In this document: piece by piece, positions 9,533 through 16,130 of the stretch
Layout: each line of letters begins with the position of its first letter
Position numbering within the stretch: position 1 is the first letter of the stretch
Source: Eubacteriales Family XIII. Incertae Sedis bacterium
GTDB lineage: Bacteria > Bacillota > Clostridia > Peptostreptococcales > Anaerovoracaceae
NCBI GenBank assembly: GCA_031264295.1
Contig: JAISED010000068.1
Location: forward strand, 1-44,848
Direction of reading: 5' to 3'
Length of the DNA stretch: 44,848 nucleotides
Program-made: the position numbers and the translations under genes
Notes under the pieces: model-generated
Seen by the model: only the letters and a program-made list of their open reading frames with translations
Database searches by the model: none
What the model was told of the DNA's origin: nothing

Positions 9533-9553
9533 GATATGGAAGGGTTTTGTTAA

Positions 9554-10108
9554 TTGATAAGTGAGAAACTGAAGCGTTTGACGCCTCTGGCAGTAATTGT
9601 TATCATATTCTTTTTTTTAGCATTATTCATTAGCAATCTGTATAGGGGATTTTATTTCTCGCATAATTCCCCGCTGCTAAAGATTATTACTCAAAGCCAA
9701 GGGGTTTTGATTTTTGGCGGGCACAAGGGGTTTTACAATGTATATCCCAATAAATTTCTTGAAAAAATATACAGATTTGAGCCGACGGATGTCGAAGCAT
9801 ATCGCGTTGATGAAGAAAATGATGATAGCGAATGGATTCTTCTTAGCAGTTCCGACAGCGCGCGCGTGATGGATGAGAAAATATCAGCTTATGCTCGTAA
9901 TATCGTCAAGCTGGCATCGGCTGAATCGTATATAAAAGACCCCGATGTTTACAAACTCTATGTACTCAAAGGCAGATACTTCTTCGACGTCTTCGACAGA
10001 AGTCAAACGATCGACATAATATTCGAATACGTCCCGATAGCCAACGAAATAAAAGAAGTGGCAAGAGTCGAAGGGGGGAATATTGAACACATCGAATGGG
10101 CGGAGTAG
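9554..10108 (+). CDS. Small membrane-anchored protein of unknown function
   Basis: 184 residues. One N-terminal hydrophobic segment (about 11-30) is preceded by positive charges, so the remainder should lie outside the membrane. The rest is a soluble domain rich in acidic and aromatic residues, without a motif I recognise. The start is TTG at 9554, with GGAAGGG about ten bases upstream provided by the sequence that ends the minisatellite. There is no predicted partner; the next features are a repeat and a leftward toxin-antitoxin pair. The gene is probably real because a membrane anchor and a full-length open frame coincide, but I assign no function. Confidence 0.7.
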   Translation: MISEKLKRLTPLAVIVIIFFFLALFISNLYRGFYFSHNSPLLKIITQSQGVLIFGGHKGFYNVYPNKFLEKIYRFEPTDVEAYRVDEENDDSEWILLSSSDSARVMDEKISAYARNIVKLASAESYIKDPDVYKLYVLKGRYFFDVFDRSQTIDIIFEYVPIANEIKEVARVEGGNIEHIEWAE

Positions 10109-10124
10109 GGCGAAGATGGGATCC

Positions 10125-10198
10125 GGATTCAATCACTCCCAAAAGCGCGCGTTGCTTTGCTTTGACGCCACTTTAAGCATTCGCTTATCCCGTTGTGA
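10125..10198 (-). repeat. Remnant of the 3' end of a gene like that at 12278-13174 (direct repeat A)
   Basis: About 70 bases nearly identical to 12270-12337, in the same orientation. Read on the minus strand it would encode the end of the protein at 12278-13174 (HNGISECLKWRQS), but a five-base duplication (CTTTG twice) shifts the frame near the stop. It has no upstream coding sequence, so it is an orphan gene end. Together with copy B it brackets the toxin-antitoxin modules. Confidence 0.85.
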
Positions 10199-10237
10199 TT
10201 ATGAAAATTGATATCTTAACAGATACCGTATGGGAAT

Positions 10238-10639
10238 TCACAAATACTTTTTATCAAAGTCACGAATTGTCATAATCTCTGGGCGCTCCAAGTCAAGTCC
10301 ACCGAAATCCTTATCTCCCGTGATGAATACATCTACATCCGCAATAATGGCGGAAGCCAATATCGGATAGTCTTTCTTATCACGGATTTTTGGGTAAATG
10401 TCATCATCAATCTCCAACGGTGTGTAGGCAATTTCATAGCTTAATCGCGCCAAAAACCGCTCTAAACATGATTTTTTATTTGGAAATTTGATTTCCATAA
10501 CTTCACGCAATTCATCAATGATGCGGCTTGATAGTACAAGGTTATACTTGTCGGCAATCCGAAGCGTAAGAGTTGATGTGCGTTTGCCTGCAAATACCCC
10601 GGCAGAAATTAGGAGATTTGTATCAATCATTACCCGCAC
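10238..10639 (-). CDS. PIN-domain toxin (probable ribonuclease) of a type II toxin-antitoxin pair
   Basis: 134 residues from a GTG at 10639, which has GGGAGG six bases upstream; a longer in-frame ATG at 10693 lies inside the antitoxin gene and is less likely. The PIN motifs are in order: VMIDTNLLISAG with the first Asp, IIDELREV with the Glu, DKKDYPILASAI, and FITGDKDF with the last acidic pair. These would hold Mg2+ for RNA cleavage. The gene overlaps the end of the AbrB-type antitoxin by 17 bases, so the two are translationally coupled, antitoxin first. It resembles the generic PIN toxin family rather than VapC. The target RNA is unknown. Confidence 0.88.
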   Translation of the reverse strand: MRVMIDTNLLISAGVFAGKRTSTLTLRIADKYNLVLSSRIIDELREVMEIKFPNKKSCLERFLARLSYEIAYTPLEIDDDIYPKIRDKKDYPILASAIIADVDVFITGDKDFGGLDLERPEIMTIRDFDKKYL

Positions 10640-10901
10640 GCTGAGCCTCCCACATCTTCTCGCGAATTTGTTTAACCAAATCCGCAACATCATCTTCGGA
10701 GTTAAGTCCGGCTCTTAAGGCCTCGCCCGCCATATCGCGCTGAAATTCTTCAAACGCGAGACGGTTTGAATTCATCAGAACAATATCACCGCTTTTTTCT
10801 ATAAAAATAACTTTGTCCCCCTCCTTCAATCCCAGTTTTTTGCGGATTTCAATAGGGATAGTCACTTGCCCCTTGACGGATATTCTTGCAACATCCAACA
10901 T
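10623..10901 (-). CDS. AbrB/SpoVT-type antitoxin
   Basis: 92 residues. The N-terminal swapped-hairpin DNA-binding domain is typical: ISVKGQVTIPIEIRKKLGLK followed by GDKVIFIEK (residues about 7-35). The C-terminal half is helical and acidic (FEEFQRDMAGEALRAG, DDVADLVKQIREKM) and should wrap the PIN toxin. ATG at 10901 is preceded by GGGAGG. It is the first gene of the leftward pair. Such antitoxins usually repress their own promoter, and an inverted repeat lies between the promoter and the start codon. Confidence 0.9.
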   Translation of the reverse strand: MLDVARISVKGQVTIPIEIRKKLGLKEGDKVIFIEKSGDIVLMNSNRLAFEEFQRDMAGEALRAGLNSEDDVADLVKQIREKMWEAQRAGND

Positions 10902-10921
10902 AATAAATACCTCCCGGTGCA

Positions 10922-10938
10922 GAACAAATATTTTGTAC
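10922..10938 (-). promoter_or_regulatory. Inverted repeat, candidate operator of the AbrB/PIN pair
   Basis: GAACAAATATTTTGTAC is a 17-base imperfect palindrome with seven-base arms and one mismatched pair. It lies between the -10 element and the ribosome binding site, where a self-repressing antitoxin would bind. Confidence 0.45.
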
Positions 10939-10950
10939 TTCCTTTACTTC

Positions 10951-10979
10951 ATTATATGGCATTTCGCTGAAAACATCAA
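10951..10979 (-). promoter_or_regulatory. Sigma-A promoter of the AbrB/PIN operon
   Basis: On the minus strand TTGATG (10974-10979) and TATAAT (10951-10956) are separated by 17 bases. This places the transcript start about 45 bases upstream of the antitoxin ATG. Confidence 0.7.
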
Positions 10980-11009
10980 GGGAGGCCACATGTCAAATTG
11001 AAGAATTTT

Positions 11010-11031
11010 GCTTTTTTTGAGCAAAAAAAGC
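11010..11031. terminator. Symmetric hairpin GC-T7/A7-GC between divergent modules
   Basis: GCTTTTTTT and AAAAAAAGC pair perfectly over nine bases around the loop GAGC. It lies between the divergent promoters of the two toxin-antitoxin modules. It is A/T rich and has no following U-tract beyond its own arm, so terminator function is doubtful; it may be an insulator or a leftover. Nothing coding is seen in 10980-11110. Confidence 0.35.
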
Positions 11032-11119
11032 CAATCTGGCCAATTATTTTATGCGCATTTGCAGTAATAGTAACGATTTCCACGCAAAAGCTCAGTGGCG
11101 ACCAAATTAGATAGTGTGT

Positions 11120-11142
11120 TTTTCGCGAAAATATACTATAAT
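11120..11142 (+). promoter_or_regulatory. Promoter with CGCG palindrome upstream of the DUF3990 module
   Basis: A perfect 12-base palindrome, TTTTCGCGAAAA (11120-11131), lies just before a TATAAT (11137-11142) in the region where the spacer of the promoter would be. The -35 is poor. A palindrome in that position is a natural site for a repressor, perhaps one of the module's own products. The leader to the TTG at 11215 is about 65 bases. Confidence 0.45.
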
Positions 11143-11214
11143 AATTTTAACAGGTGAAATTTCTAAAGTGATTAAAAATTGTTTGTGTAGAAAATAGAGA
11201 GGGAGTTGAAACAC

Positions 11215-11766
11215 TTGTCTACTATTGATGTTATAACTCTTTATCATGGTACGATATATGACTTCGCTGAGATAGATGTGCGGAGAGGGAAACCGTTCAA
11301 AGATTTTGGACAAGGCTTCTATGCGGCGCAAAGTCGCGAGAGTGCAGCTAATATGGCTCTCCGTAACCGCGACATTGAGCTTCGTCGGTTGAACCGGCGC
11401 GGGATTACCCGTGAGGTGACACCGTGGCTTTATACGTTCGAATTGGATAATCGCAAACTCGAATCGCTTAACGTAAAAGAATTTGGAAGTGCAGATAAAG
11501 AGTGGGTGCAATTTGTCGTCCTTAACCGCATGAATGGAACCTCGCAACACGACTATGATATTGTTATTGGCGCGACCGCAAATGACGTTACATCACGAAC
11601 AGCACAGTTATATATGGCAGGCGAATACGGAGATGTTGACAGCGATGATGCAGTTGAGTTTTTTCTGCGCCGCATACAACCGGAACGGTTGCCCCGACAG
11701 TTCTTTTTTGGGACACAACGTGCTGCGAATTTACTTGTGCTCAAAGGAAGGTGTGTGGTAGAATGA
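11215..11766 (+). CDS. DUF3990-family protein, candidate ADP-ribosyltransferase-like toxin
   Basis: 183 residues. The motifs match the DUF3990 family as I remember it: LYHGT near the N-terminus, DFGQGFYAA, a central WVQFVVLNR, and YDIVIGATANDV. The YHGT and GFY elements look like the NAD-binding His and Tyr of the ADP-ribosyltransferase fold; this is inference, and I cannot place a confident catalytic Glu. I chose the TTG at 11215 because GAGAGGGAG lies nine bases upstream; a TTG at 11206 abuts that site. The stop codon overlaps the start of the next gene (ATGA), so the genes are coupled. The paired small DUF3791 genes are the usual companions of this family, which suggests toxin-antitoxin or effector behaviour. 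It has no signal peptide, so it is cytoplasmic. Confidence 0.75.
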   Translation: MSTIDVITLYHGTIYDFAEIDVRRGKPFKDFGQGFYAAQSRESAANMALRNRDIELRRLNRRGITREVTPWLYTFELDNRKLESLNVKEFGSADKEWVQFVVLNRMNGTSQHDYDIVIGATANDVTSRTAQLYMAGEYGDVDSDDAVEFFLRRIQPERLPRQFFFGTQRAANLLVLKGRCVVE

Positions 11767-12005
11767 ACGAAGAAAAAAGGAGCGTAGAACTTTGTCAAGA
11801 TATTGTGGCTACGCGAGTGGCGCAGATGATAGCGGAGCGCGATAATATTGCACCAACAGAGGCGCTGCGAAGGCTGATGATGACGCAGACTTACGGTCTG
11901 CTCTTAGATGCCGAATCGTATCTGCACTTAGAGAGCGCAGAGTATACCTTGGATATGTATGATGCCGAGCAGCGAGGCGATTGGGAACGGTGGATGGAGG
12001 TGTAG
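11763..12005 (+). CDS. DUF3791-family small protein (first copy)
   Basis: 80 residues, acidic and mainly helical. NIAPTEALRRLMMTQTYGLLL matches the DUF3791 pattern, in which a short N-terminal helix is followed by a P-x-E-A-x-x-x-L region and a conserved LLDAESYLHLES-like segment. The start ATG overlaps the preceding stop by four bases (ATGA) and is served by AAGGAAGG within the DUF3990 gene. It may be the antitoxin or a specificity partner of the DUF3990 protein. It is shorter than most enzymes and has no catalytic motif. Confidence 0.7.
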   Translation: MNEEKRSVELCQDIVATRVAQMIAERDNIAPTEALRRLMMTQTYGLLLDAESYLHLESAEYTLDMYDAEQRGDWERWMEV

Positions 12006-12006
12006 A

Positions 12007-12219
12007 ATGCTCAACAAAGAAACCTATTTACAAGTACAGATCGCTAACCTCTATATTCGCAAGCATGGCATAACACCGCAGGAGTTTATCAAGCTTGACG
12101 ATGAGTGTGATGTGTTAGGTTTCCTGCTTGACGGTTATGAACCATTTCACCTTACGGGAGAACAGGGCGTATTGCGTGAAGTTGAGGAGTATATCGCGCT
12201 TAAGCCTTTGGAAGATTAA
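12007..12219 (+). CDS. DUF3791-family small protein (second copy)
   Basis: 70 residues. GITPQEFIKLDDECDVLGFLLDGYE shows the same layout as the first copy (helix, P-x-E-F, LL-D, FHLTG), so the two are divergent paralogs. ATG at 12007 lies one base after the previous stop and has GGAGG six bases upstream; a longer frame from 11959 would overlap the first copy and is unlikely. Two DUF3791 proteins beside one DUF3990 protein suggests either two antitoxins or one that has taken another role. Confidence 0.7.
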   Translation: MLNKETYLQVQIANLYIRKHGITPQEFIKLDDECDVLGFLLDGYEPFHLTGEQGVLREVEEYIALKPLED

Positions 12220-12269
12220 CATTTCACATCTTACGCTGATCTTCGCACACATAATGCGCGGCGTGTGCA

Positions 12270-12337
12270 GATTCAGATCACTCCCAAAAGCGCGCATTGC
12301 TTTGACGCCACTTTAAACACTCGCTTATCCCGTTGTG
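12270..12337 (-). repeat. Direct repeat B: intact 3' end of the hypothetical gene
   Basis: Copy B of the repeat first seen at 10125-10198. Here it forms the last codons and stop of the gene at 12278-13174. The match covers about 65 bases, with a five-base length difference and a handful of substitutions. Homology stops at CGTTGTG on the right in both copies. Confidence 0.85.
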
Positions 12338-13174
12338 CCTATAAAAGCGGTAAACAGCGCCTTTTACACCCGCTTTTGATATGTGAATATCGCTGTTCGG
12401 TGCAGATTCATCATAGGAAAGACGGCTTTCCGCGTCTGAAATGACATCCTCGCTCAGGTAAAGGCTCTTTTTACTGCAAGTGTGCATGCAGGCAAAGGCA
12501 TCTGTATCCGTGCATGTAATGTAGAGGGTTTCGCCTTTATCCTCACTGAGATGAAGCTGCACCCATCTTTTCGTTATACCGTTCATTTCGTCGATTTTAT
12601 TGTAAATGTCGGCATTGGTCGGGAATGGGTATTCAATTTGTTCGCCTGGCTTATCAGTATCGTGGGTGACCATGCGCTTAACATGGATGCTCTTATTATC
12701 ATTCCAGCCCTCAAACCATGCACTGCCATTAAAATCGTTCCAACAGACCATGATATGGTCGCATTCAATGGTGAACTCATTATCGCCCATACAATTCCAT
12801 ACGTATCTGCCATTTTCAAATGTCAGTCCAACCTGTAAGACTAAAAAGTCTTCGCAAAGTTCAATAATATCGGTTTCGATAATATCAGCTTCATTGGCAG
12901 AACAGGATTTTCGTCCGGTTCTTTTCATTTCGTCGATGGCTCTTTGCATATCATAGATAACACTTTTTAAAACCTTCACGTTCTCAAAGCGCAGGGCGGA
13001 GTTTTCGGCAATCATGGCTTTTCCCGTATCGTTGCAAGGATGGGATTTTAGTACGTCGATCCAGTCGAAATATATGAGTAGGTCGCAGCCGTTCCACTCG
13101 GCATGATTAATCTCACAGTCATGCAATGCAAGATAATTCATCGTATCTTGCGATTGTATTTTATAAGTCGTCAT
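12278..13174 (-). CDS. Hypothetical protein, unrecognised
   Basis: 298 residues from the ATG at 13174, which has GGAGGTG about 13 bases upstream; an ATG at 13204 lies before that site and is less likely. No signal peptide or membrane segment. It is rich in Trp, Cys, Asp and His (LHDCEINHAEWNGCDLLIYF near the N-terminus) and looks beta-rich in the first two thirds. I recognise no family. A good promoter (13206-13234) supports it being a real gene. Its 3' end exists a second time at 10125, on the far side of the toxin-antitoxin modules. Position next to such modules could suggest an immunity or accessory role, but nothing in the sequence proves it. Confidence 0.7.
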   Translation of the reverse strand: MTTYKIQSQDTMNYLALHDCEINHAEWNGCDLLIYFDWIDVLKSHPCNDTGKAMIAENSALRFENVKVLKSVIYDMQRAIDEMKRTGRKSCSANEADIIETDIIELCEDFLVLQVGLTFENGRYVWNCMGDNEFTIECDHIMVCWNDFNGSAWFEGWNDNKSIHVKRMVTHDTDKPGEQIEYPFPTNADIYNKIDEMNGITKRWVQLHLSEDKGETLYITCTDTDAFACMHTCSKKSLYLSEDVISDAESRLSYDESAPNSDIHISKAGVKGAVYRFYRHNGISECLKWRQSNARFWE

Positions 13175-13205
13175 GTTTGCAAATGCACCTCCATTCGATA
13201 ACAAT

Positions 13206-13234
13206 ATTATACGTAAATTCAGCTACGGAGTCAA
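13206..13234 (-). promoter_or_regulatory. Sigma-A promoter of the hypothetical gene at 12278-13174
   Basis: On the minus strand TTGACT (13229-13234) and a consensus TATAAT (13206-13211) are separated by exactly 17 bases. The transcript would start about 25 bases upstream of the ATG. Confidence 0.7.
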
Positions 13235-13274
13235 TGGAGCTAAAATTATAACGAATTATATATGAAAATCTATC

Positions 13275-13304
13275 TTGACTTTTCTGGAAGAAATGCGGTA
13301 CAAT
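13275..13304 (+). promoter_or_regulatory. Sigma-A promoter of the AAA ATPase gene
   Basis: TTGACT (13275-13280) and TACAAT (13299-13304) are 18 bases apart. The two promoters at 13206 and 13275 fire divergently from a 217-base gap. The leader of about 80 bases contains GTAAGTTCGGGAAACGTACTT, a weak AAGT/ACTT hairpin. Confidence 0.55.
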
Positions 13305-13390
13305 ATAATCGTAAGTTCGGGAAACGTACTTCCGTTAATTACGTTTATCTAATGTTTAGTTCAGTATGATCATCATCATGAGGCGATTTT

Positions 13391-14770
13391 ATGTTTATAG
13401 GACGCGAAAGGGAATTGCAAAGATTAAATGAGCGTTATGAGGGCAAACGGTTTGAGTTTGTCGCTATTTATGGCCGCAGGCGCGTTGGCAAGACGGCGCT
13501 GATTCGTGAGTTTATTAAAGATAAAAAAGCAATATTCTTTACCGCTGCCGAGAATAGCAAGGATAGGAATCTTGCGCTTTTAAGCAAGTCTATTTTGGAA
13601 GCGGACGCATCCTACAGCAGTTTCGAGGACGCTTTCGAGGCGGTTTACACCATAGCGAAAAGTGGGCGCACTGTATTTGTTATAGATGAATATCCTTATA
13701 TCGCAAAGAGCTATAAGCCGCTGTCCTCGCTTTTGCAGCAATACATCGACAACAAATTCAAGCAGACAGATATTTTTATCATTCTTTGCGGTTCATCTAT
13801 GTCTTTCATGGAGAATCAAGTGCTGGGATATAAAAGTCCGCTATACGGCAGACGGACGGGGCAGTTTAAGTTAGAACCGTTCAGTTTTGAAGTGAGCAGG
13901 CAATACCATAAAGGGTTCGGCAAGCGGGAACAGGCAGTTTTATATGGGATCACGGGCGGTATTCCACAATATTTAGAACTGATGGACGGCGGAAAATCGC
14001 TGAAGTATAATATCATCCACAGTTTCCTCACCTCGGACACTATGCTGTTCGAGGAACCTGTCAATCTGCTGAAGCAGGAACTGCGTGAACCTCAGATATA
14101 CAACGATATTATCACGGCTATTGCCGGCGGCGCTTCACAGTTAAATAAGATTTCTGATAAATCATATGTCGGAGATACTAGCAAGACCAATAAGTATCTC
14201 CGTTCGCTCATCTCACTGGGAATTGTTAAAAAAGAGGAATCTATCATGGCTCAGTCCAAGAGAAAGAGCATCTATCGCTTGAACGACGGGATGTTTCGGT
14301 TTTGGTATCGCTTTGTGCCGCATAATCTGGCCAAGATACATCTGGGGCTTGGGGAGAGCGTTTATGCGAGCATTGAGTCTCAGATTTCAGATTTTATGGG
14401 TGAGGTTTTTGAGGATATATGCAAGCAATGGCTGTGGAAAGAAAATATTGAGAACAGATTACCTTTCGATTTTCAGGATTGCGGTCGATGGTGGGGGACG
14501 AACCCCTTGCACAAGGCGGAACAGGAAATCGACATTTTAGCATTTAGCGCCGGGAATAAGGCCGAGAATAAACAGGCGATTTTCTGTGAATGCAAGTGGA
14601 CGAATGAGAACATATCTGATAGAATTATTGATGAACTGATTGATAAGAGTGCTATGTTCGCTTATGAGAAAAAATATTATTATCTTTTCTCAAAAAGTGG
14701 CTTCACATCTGCCGCGCTTGCAAGGGCAGGCGATAATATCCGTTTGATTAGCTTCGGCGAAATGTTTTAA
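13391..14770 (+). CDS. AAA-type ATPase with DUF234-like C-terminal nuclease-like domain
   Basis: 459 residues, of the archaeal-type ATPase family that is scattered through bacteria. Walker A is GRRRVGKTAL (about 28-37) and Walker B TVFVIDEYPY (about 96-105). A winged-helix region follows (about 230-300: SYVGDTSKTNKYLRSL). The C-terminal domain holds EIDILAF and, 15-20 residues later, IFCECKW; this D-(x)n-E-x-K pattern is that of a PD-(D/E)XK nuclease fold. The start at 13391 has AGGCG five bases upstream. The function of the family is not established; many members lie in variable regions next to toxin or defence genes, as here. The next gene is 31 bases downstream, so they may be co-transcribed. 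Confidence 0.85.
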   Translation: MFIGRERELQRLNERYEGKRFEFVAIYGRRRVGKTALIREFIKDKKAIFFTAAENSKDRNLALLSKSILEADASYSSFEDAFEAVYTIAKSGRTVFVIDEYPYIAKSYKPLSSLLQQYIDNKFKQTDIFIILCGSSMSFMENQVLGYKSPLYGRRTGQFKLEPFSFEVSRQYHKGFGKREQAVLYGITGGIPQYLELMDGGKSLKYNIIHSFLTSDTMLFEEPVNLLKQELREPQIYNDIITAIAGGASQLNKISDKSYVGDTSKTNKYLRSLISLGIVKKEESIMAQSKRKSIYRLNDGMFRFWYRFVPHNLAKIHLGLGESVYASIESQISDFMGEVFEDICKQWLWKENIENRLPFDFQDCGRWWGTNPLHKAEQEIDILAFSAGNKAENKQAIFCECKWTNENISDRIIDELIDKSAMFAYEKKYYYLFSKSGFTSAALARAGDNIRLISFGEMF

Positions 14771-14801
14771 AGGCAAAGGAAGAAGGGAAGGTGAACTGAG
14801 A

Positions 14802-15314
14802 ATGCGCTTGTTTGTCGCTATAAACTTCAATGATGACAGCCGAAACGGCCTGCTTGCATTACGGGATGAGTTGCGTTCCCGTTCGGCATGCGGCAATTTT
14901 AGCCTGCCGGAGAATTTGCATCTGACGCTCGTGTTCATCGGCGAATGTAGTCCGAAGAAGCTTGATAATATTGAGACGATCCTGGAGACGGTTGAGTTCG
15001 AGCCTTTCGAAGCTACGATAGACAGGGTCGGAACATTTTCACACGGAACATTGTGGTGGGCGGGCTTGCGAAGGGCTAAGCCCTTGATAGATCTGCAGTA
15101 CGAAATAGAGTATAAGTTCGCTATTTGCGGGTTTGAAATGGACGGACGCAAGTACAATCCGCACATCACGCTTGGACGCGAGGTTGTGACGGACGCGTCG
15201 CCGTGGCGGATAAAACCATTCGGCGAAACAGTAGACAGTATAGACCTGATGAAGTCCGAGCGGATAAACGGCAAGTTGACTTATACGACGATTTATACTC
15301 GAAAAGCGGAGTGA
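14802..15314 (+). CDS. thpR: RNA 2',3'-cyclic phosphodiesterase (LigT/ThpR family)
   Basis: Opens 2',3'-cyclic phosphate ends of RNA to 2'-phosphates. The protein is 170 residues, the usual size of the 2H phosphoesterase family. Both signature motifs are present: HLTL at residues 40-43 and HITL at 121-124, about 80 residues apart as expected. The start codon ATG at 14802 has AGGTG about 12 bases upstream. It is a cytoplasmic housekeeping-type enzyme with no obvious link to its neighbours. The stop is followed by the inverted repeat at 15348-15379, which may end this transcript. Confidence 0.92.
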   Translation: MRLFVAINFNDDSRNGLLALRDELRSRSACGNFSLPENLHLTLVFIGECSPKKLDNIETILETVEFEPFEATIDRVGTFSHGTLWWAGLRRAKPLIDLQYEIEYKFAICGFEMDGRKYNPHITLGREVVTDASPWRIKPFGETVDSIDLMKSERINGKLTYTTIYTRKAE

Positions 15315-15336
15315 AAGGAAACCGCAAAGAAAATCG

Positions 15337-15379
15337 TTGATATTTTCACGCTAACGATATATAATGACGTCGTTAGCGT
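15337..15379 (+). promoter_or_regulatory. Promoter embedded in a perfect 10-bp inverted repeat, upstream of the alkD-like gene
   Basis: TTGATA (15337-15342) and TATAAT (15360-15365) are separated by 17 bases. ACGCTAACGA (15348-15357) and TCGTTAGCGT (15370-15379) form a perfect 10-base inverted repeat that straddles the -10 element, followed by TTTTC. Two readings fit: an operator at which a dimeric repressor would cover the -10, or a terminator of the upstream gene. Both could be true. Confidence 0.6.
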
Positions 15380-15437
15380 TTTCATGAGAGAGGCGGAGGC
15401 GGCAACCGACTGTGCCAATGATGGGGAAGCCGAGAAA

Positions 15438-16082
15438 ATGGATATATTCGATACATTCCGAGAGCATGCAAATCCGGAACAAGCTGCCAAGATGAGCGCG
15501 TATATGCGCGATCAATTTCCTTTCATTGGTCTACCCACGCCGGAACGAAAGAAACTCAGCCGCGAATTCATCAAAGCGGCAGTCAAAGCGCCTGTGGATT
15601 GGGAATTTATTTTCAAATGCTGGGAGCAACCGGAACGAGAGTTTCAGTATATGGCAATGGACTGTTTGACAGGGCAAAAGGCAAACCTGACGACCGCCGA
15701 TGTTCCGCGTATTCGCGAGTTGGCAGTTCAGAAATCGTGGTGGGACACTATCGACGGGATTGATGTTATAATCGGCGACATTGCCCTCCGTTTCCCGGAA
15801 GTGAACGCCACACTTTTGGAGTGGAGCGTTGATGATGATTTCTGGCTGCGCCGTATAGCAATCGACCATCAGCTTCGCCGCAAAGACAAGACGGATGCGG
15901 ATTTGCTCGAACGGATTATTGTGAACAACCTCGGTCAAAGCGAGTTTTTCATAAATAAGGCTATTGGATGGAGCCTGCGCGAGTACAGTAAGACAAACCC
16001 CGATTGGGTGAGAGGCTTTATTGAGCGTCATCGCGGCGAATTGGCCGCGCTCAGTGTCCGAGAAGCGAGCAAGTACCTATGA
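15438..16082 (+). CDS. DNA alkylation repair protein, AlkD-like
   Basis: HEAT-repeat DNA glycosylase that removes alkylated bases. 214 residues from the ATG at 15438, which has GGGGAAG eight bases upstream; a longer frame starts at 15384. The family hallmark KSWWDTIDGID is present. By analogy with Bacillus cereus AlkD its Trp and Asp (here Trp102, Asp106) contact the lesion site, and NKAIGWSLREYSK supplies the third key Trp (Trp178). Length and motifs fit the family. It is preceded by its own promoter with an inverted repeat, which hints at induction, for example by damage. The MFS transporter gene follows 48 bases later. Confidence 0.92.
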   Translation: MDIFDTFREHANPEQAAKMSAYMRDQFPFIGLPTPERKKLSREFIKAAVKAPVDWEFIFKCWEQPEREFQYMAMDCLTGQKANLTTADVPRIRELAVQKSWWDTIDGIDVIIGDIALRFPEVNATLLEWSVDDDFWLRRIAIDHQLRRKDKTDADLLERIIVNNLGQSEFFINKAIGWSLREYSKTNPDWVRGFIERHRGELAALSVREASKYL

Positions 16083-16130
16083 ACTGCATCTACATTCTAC
16101 GCTTGGGATTAAACGGGAAGGCGCGAAAAT

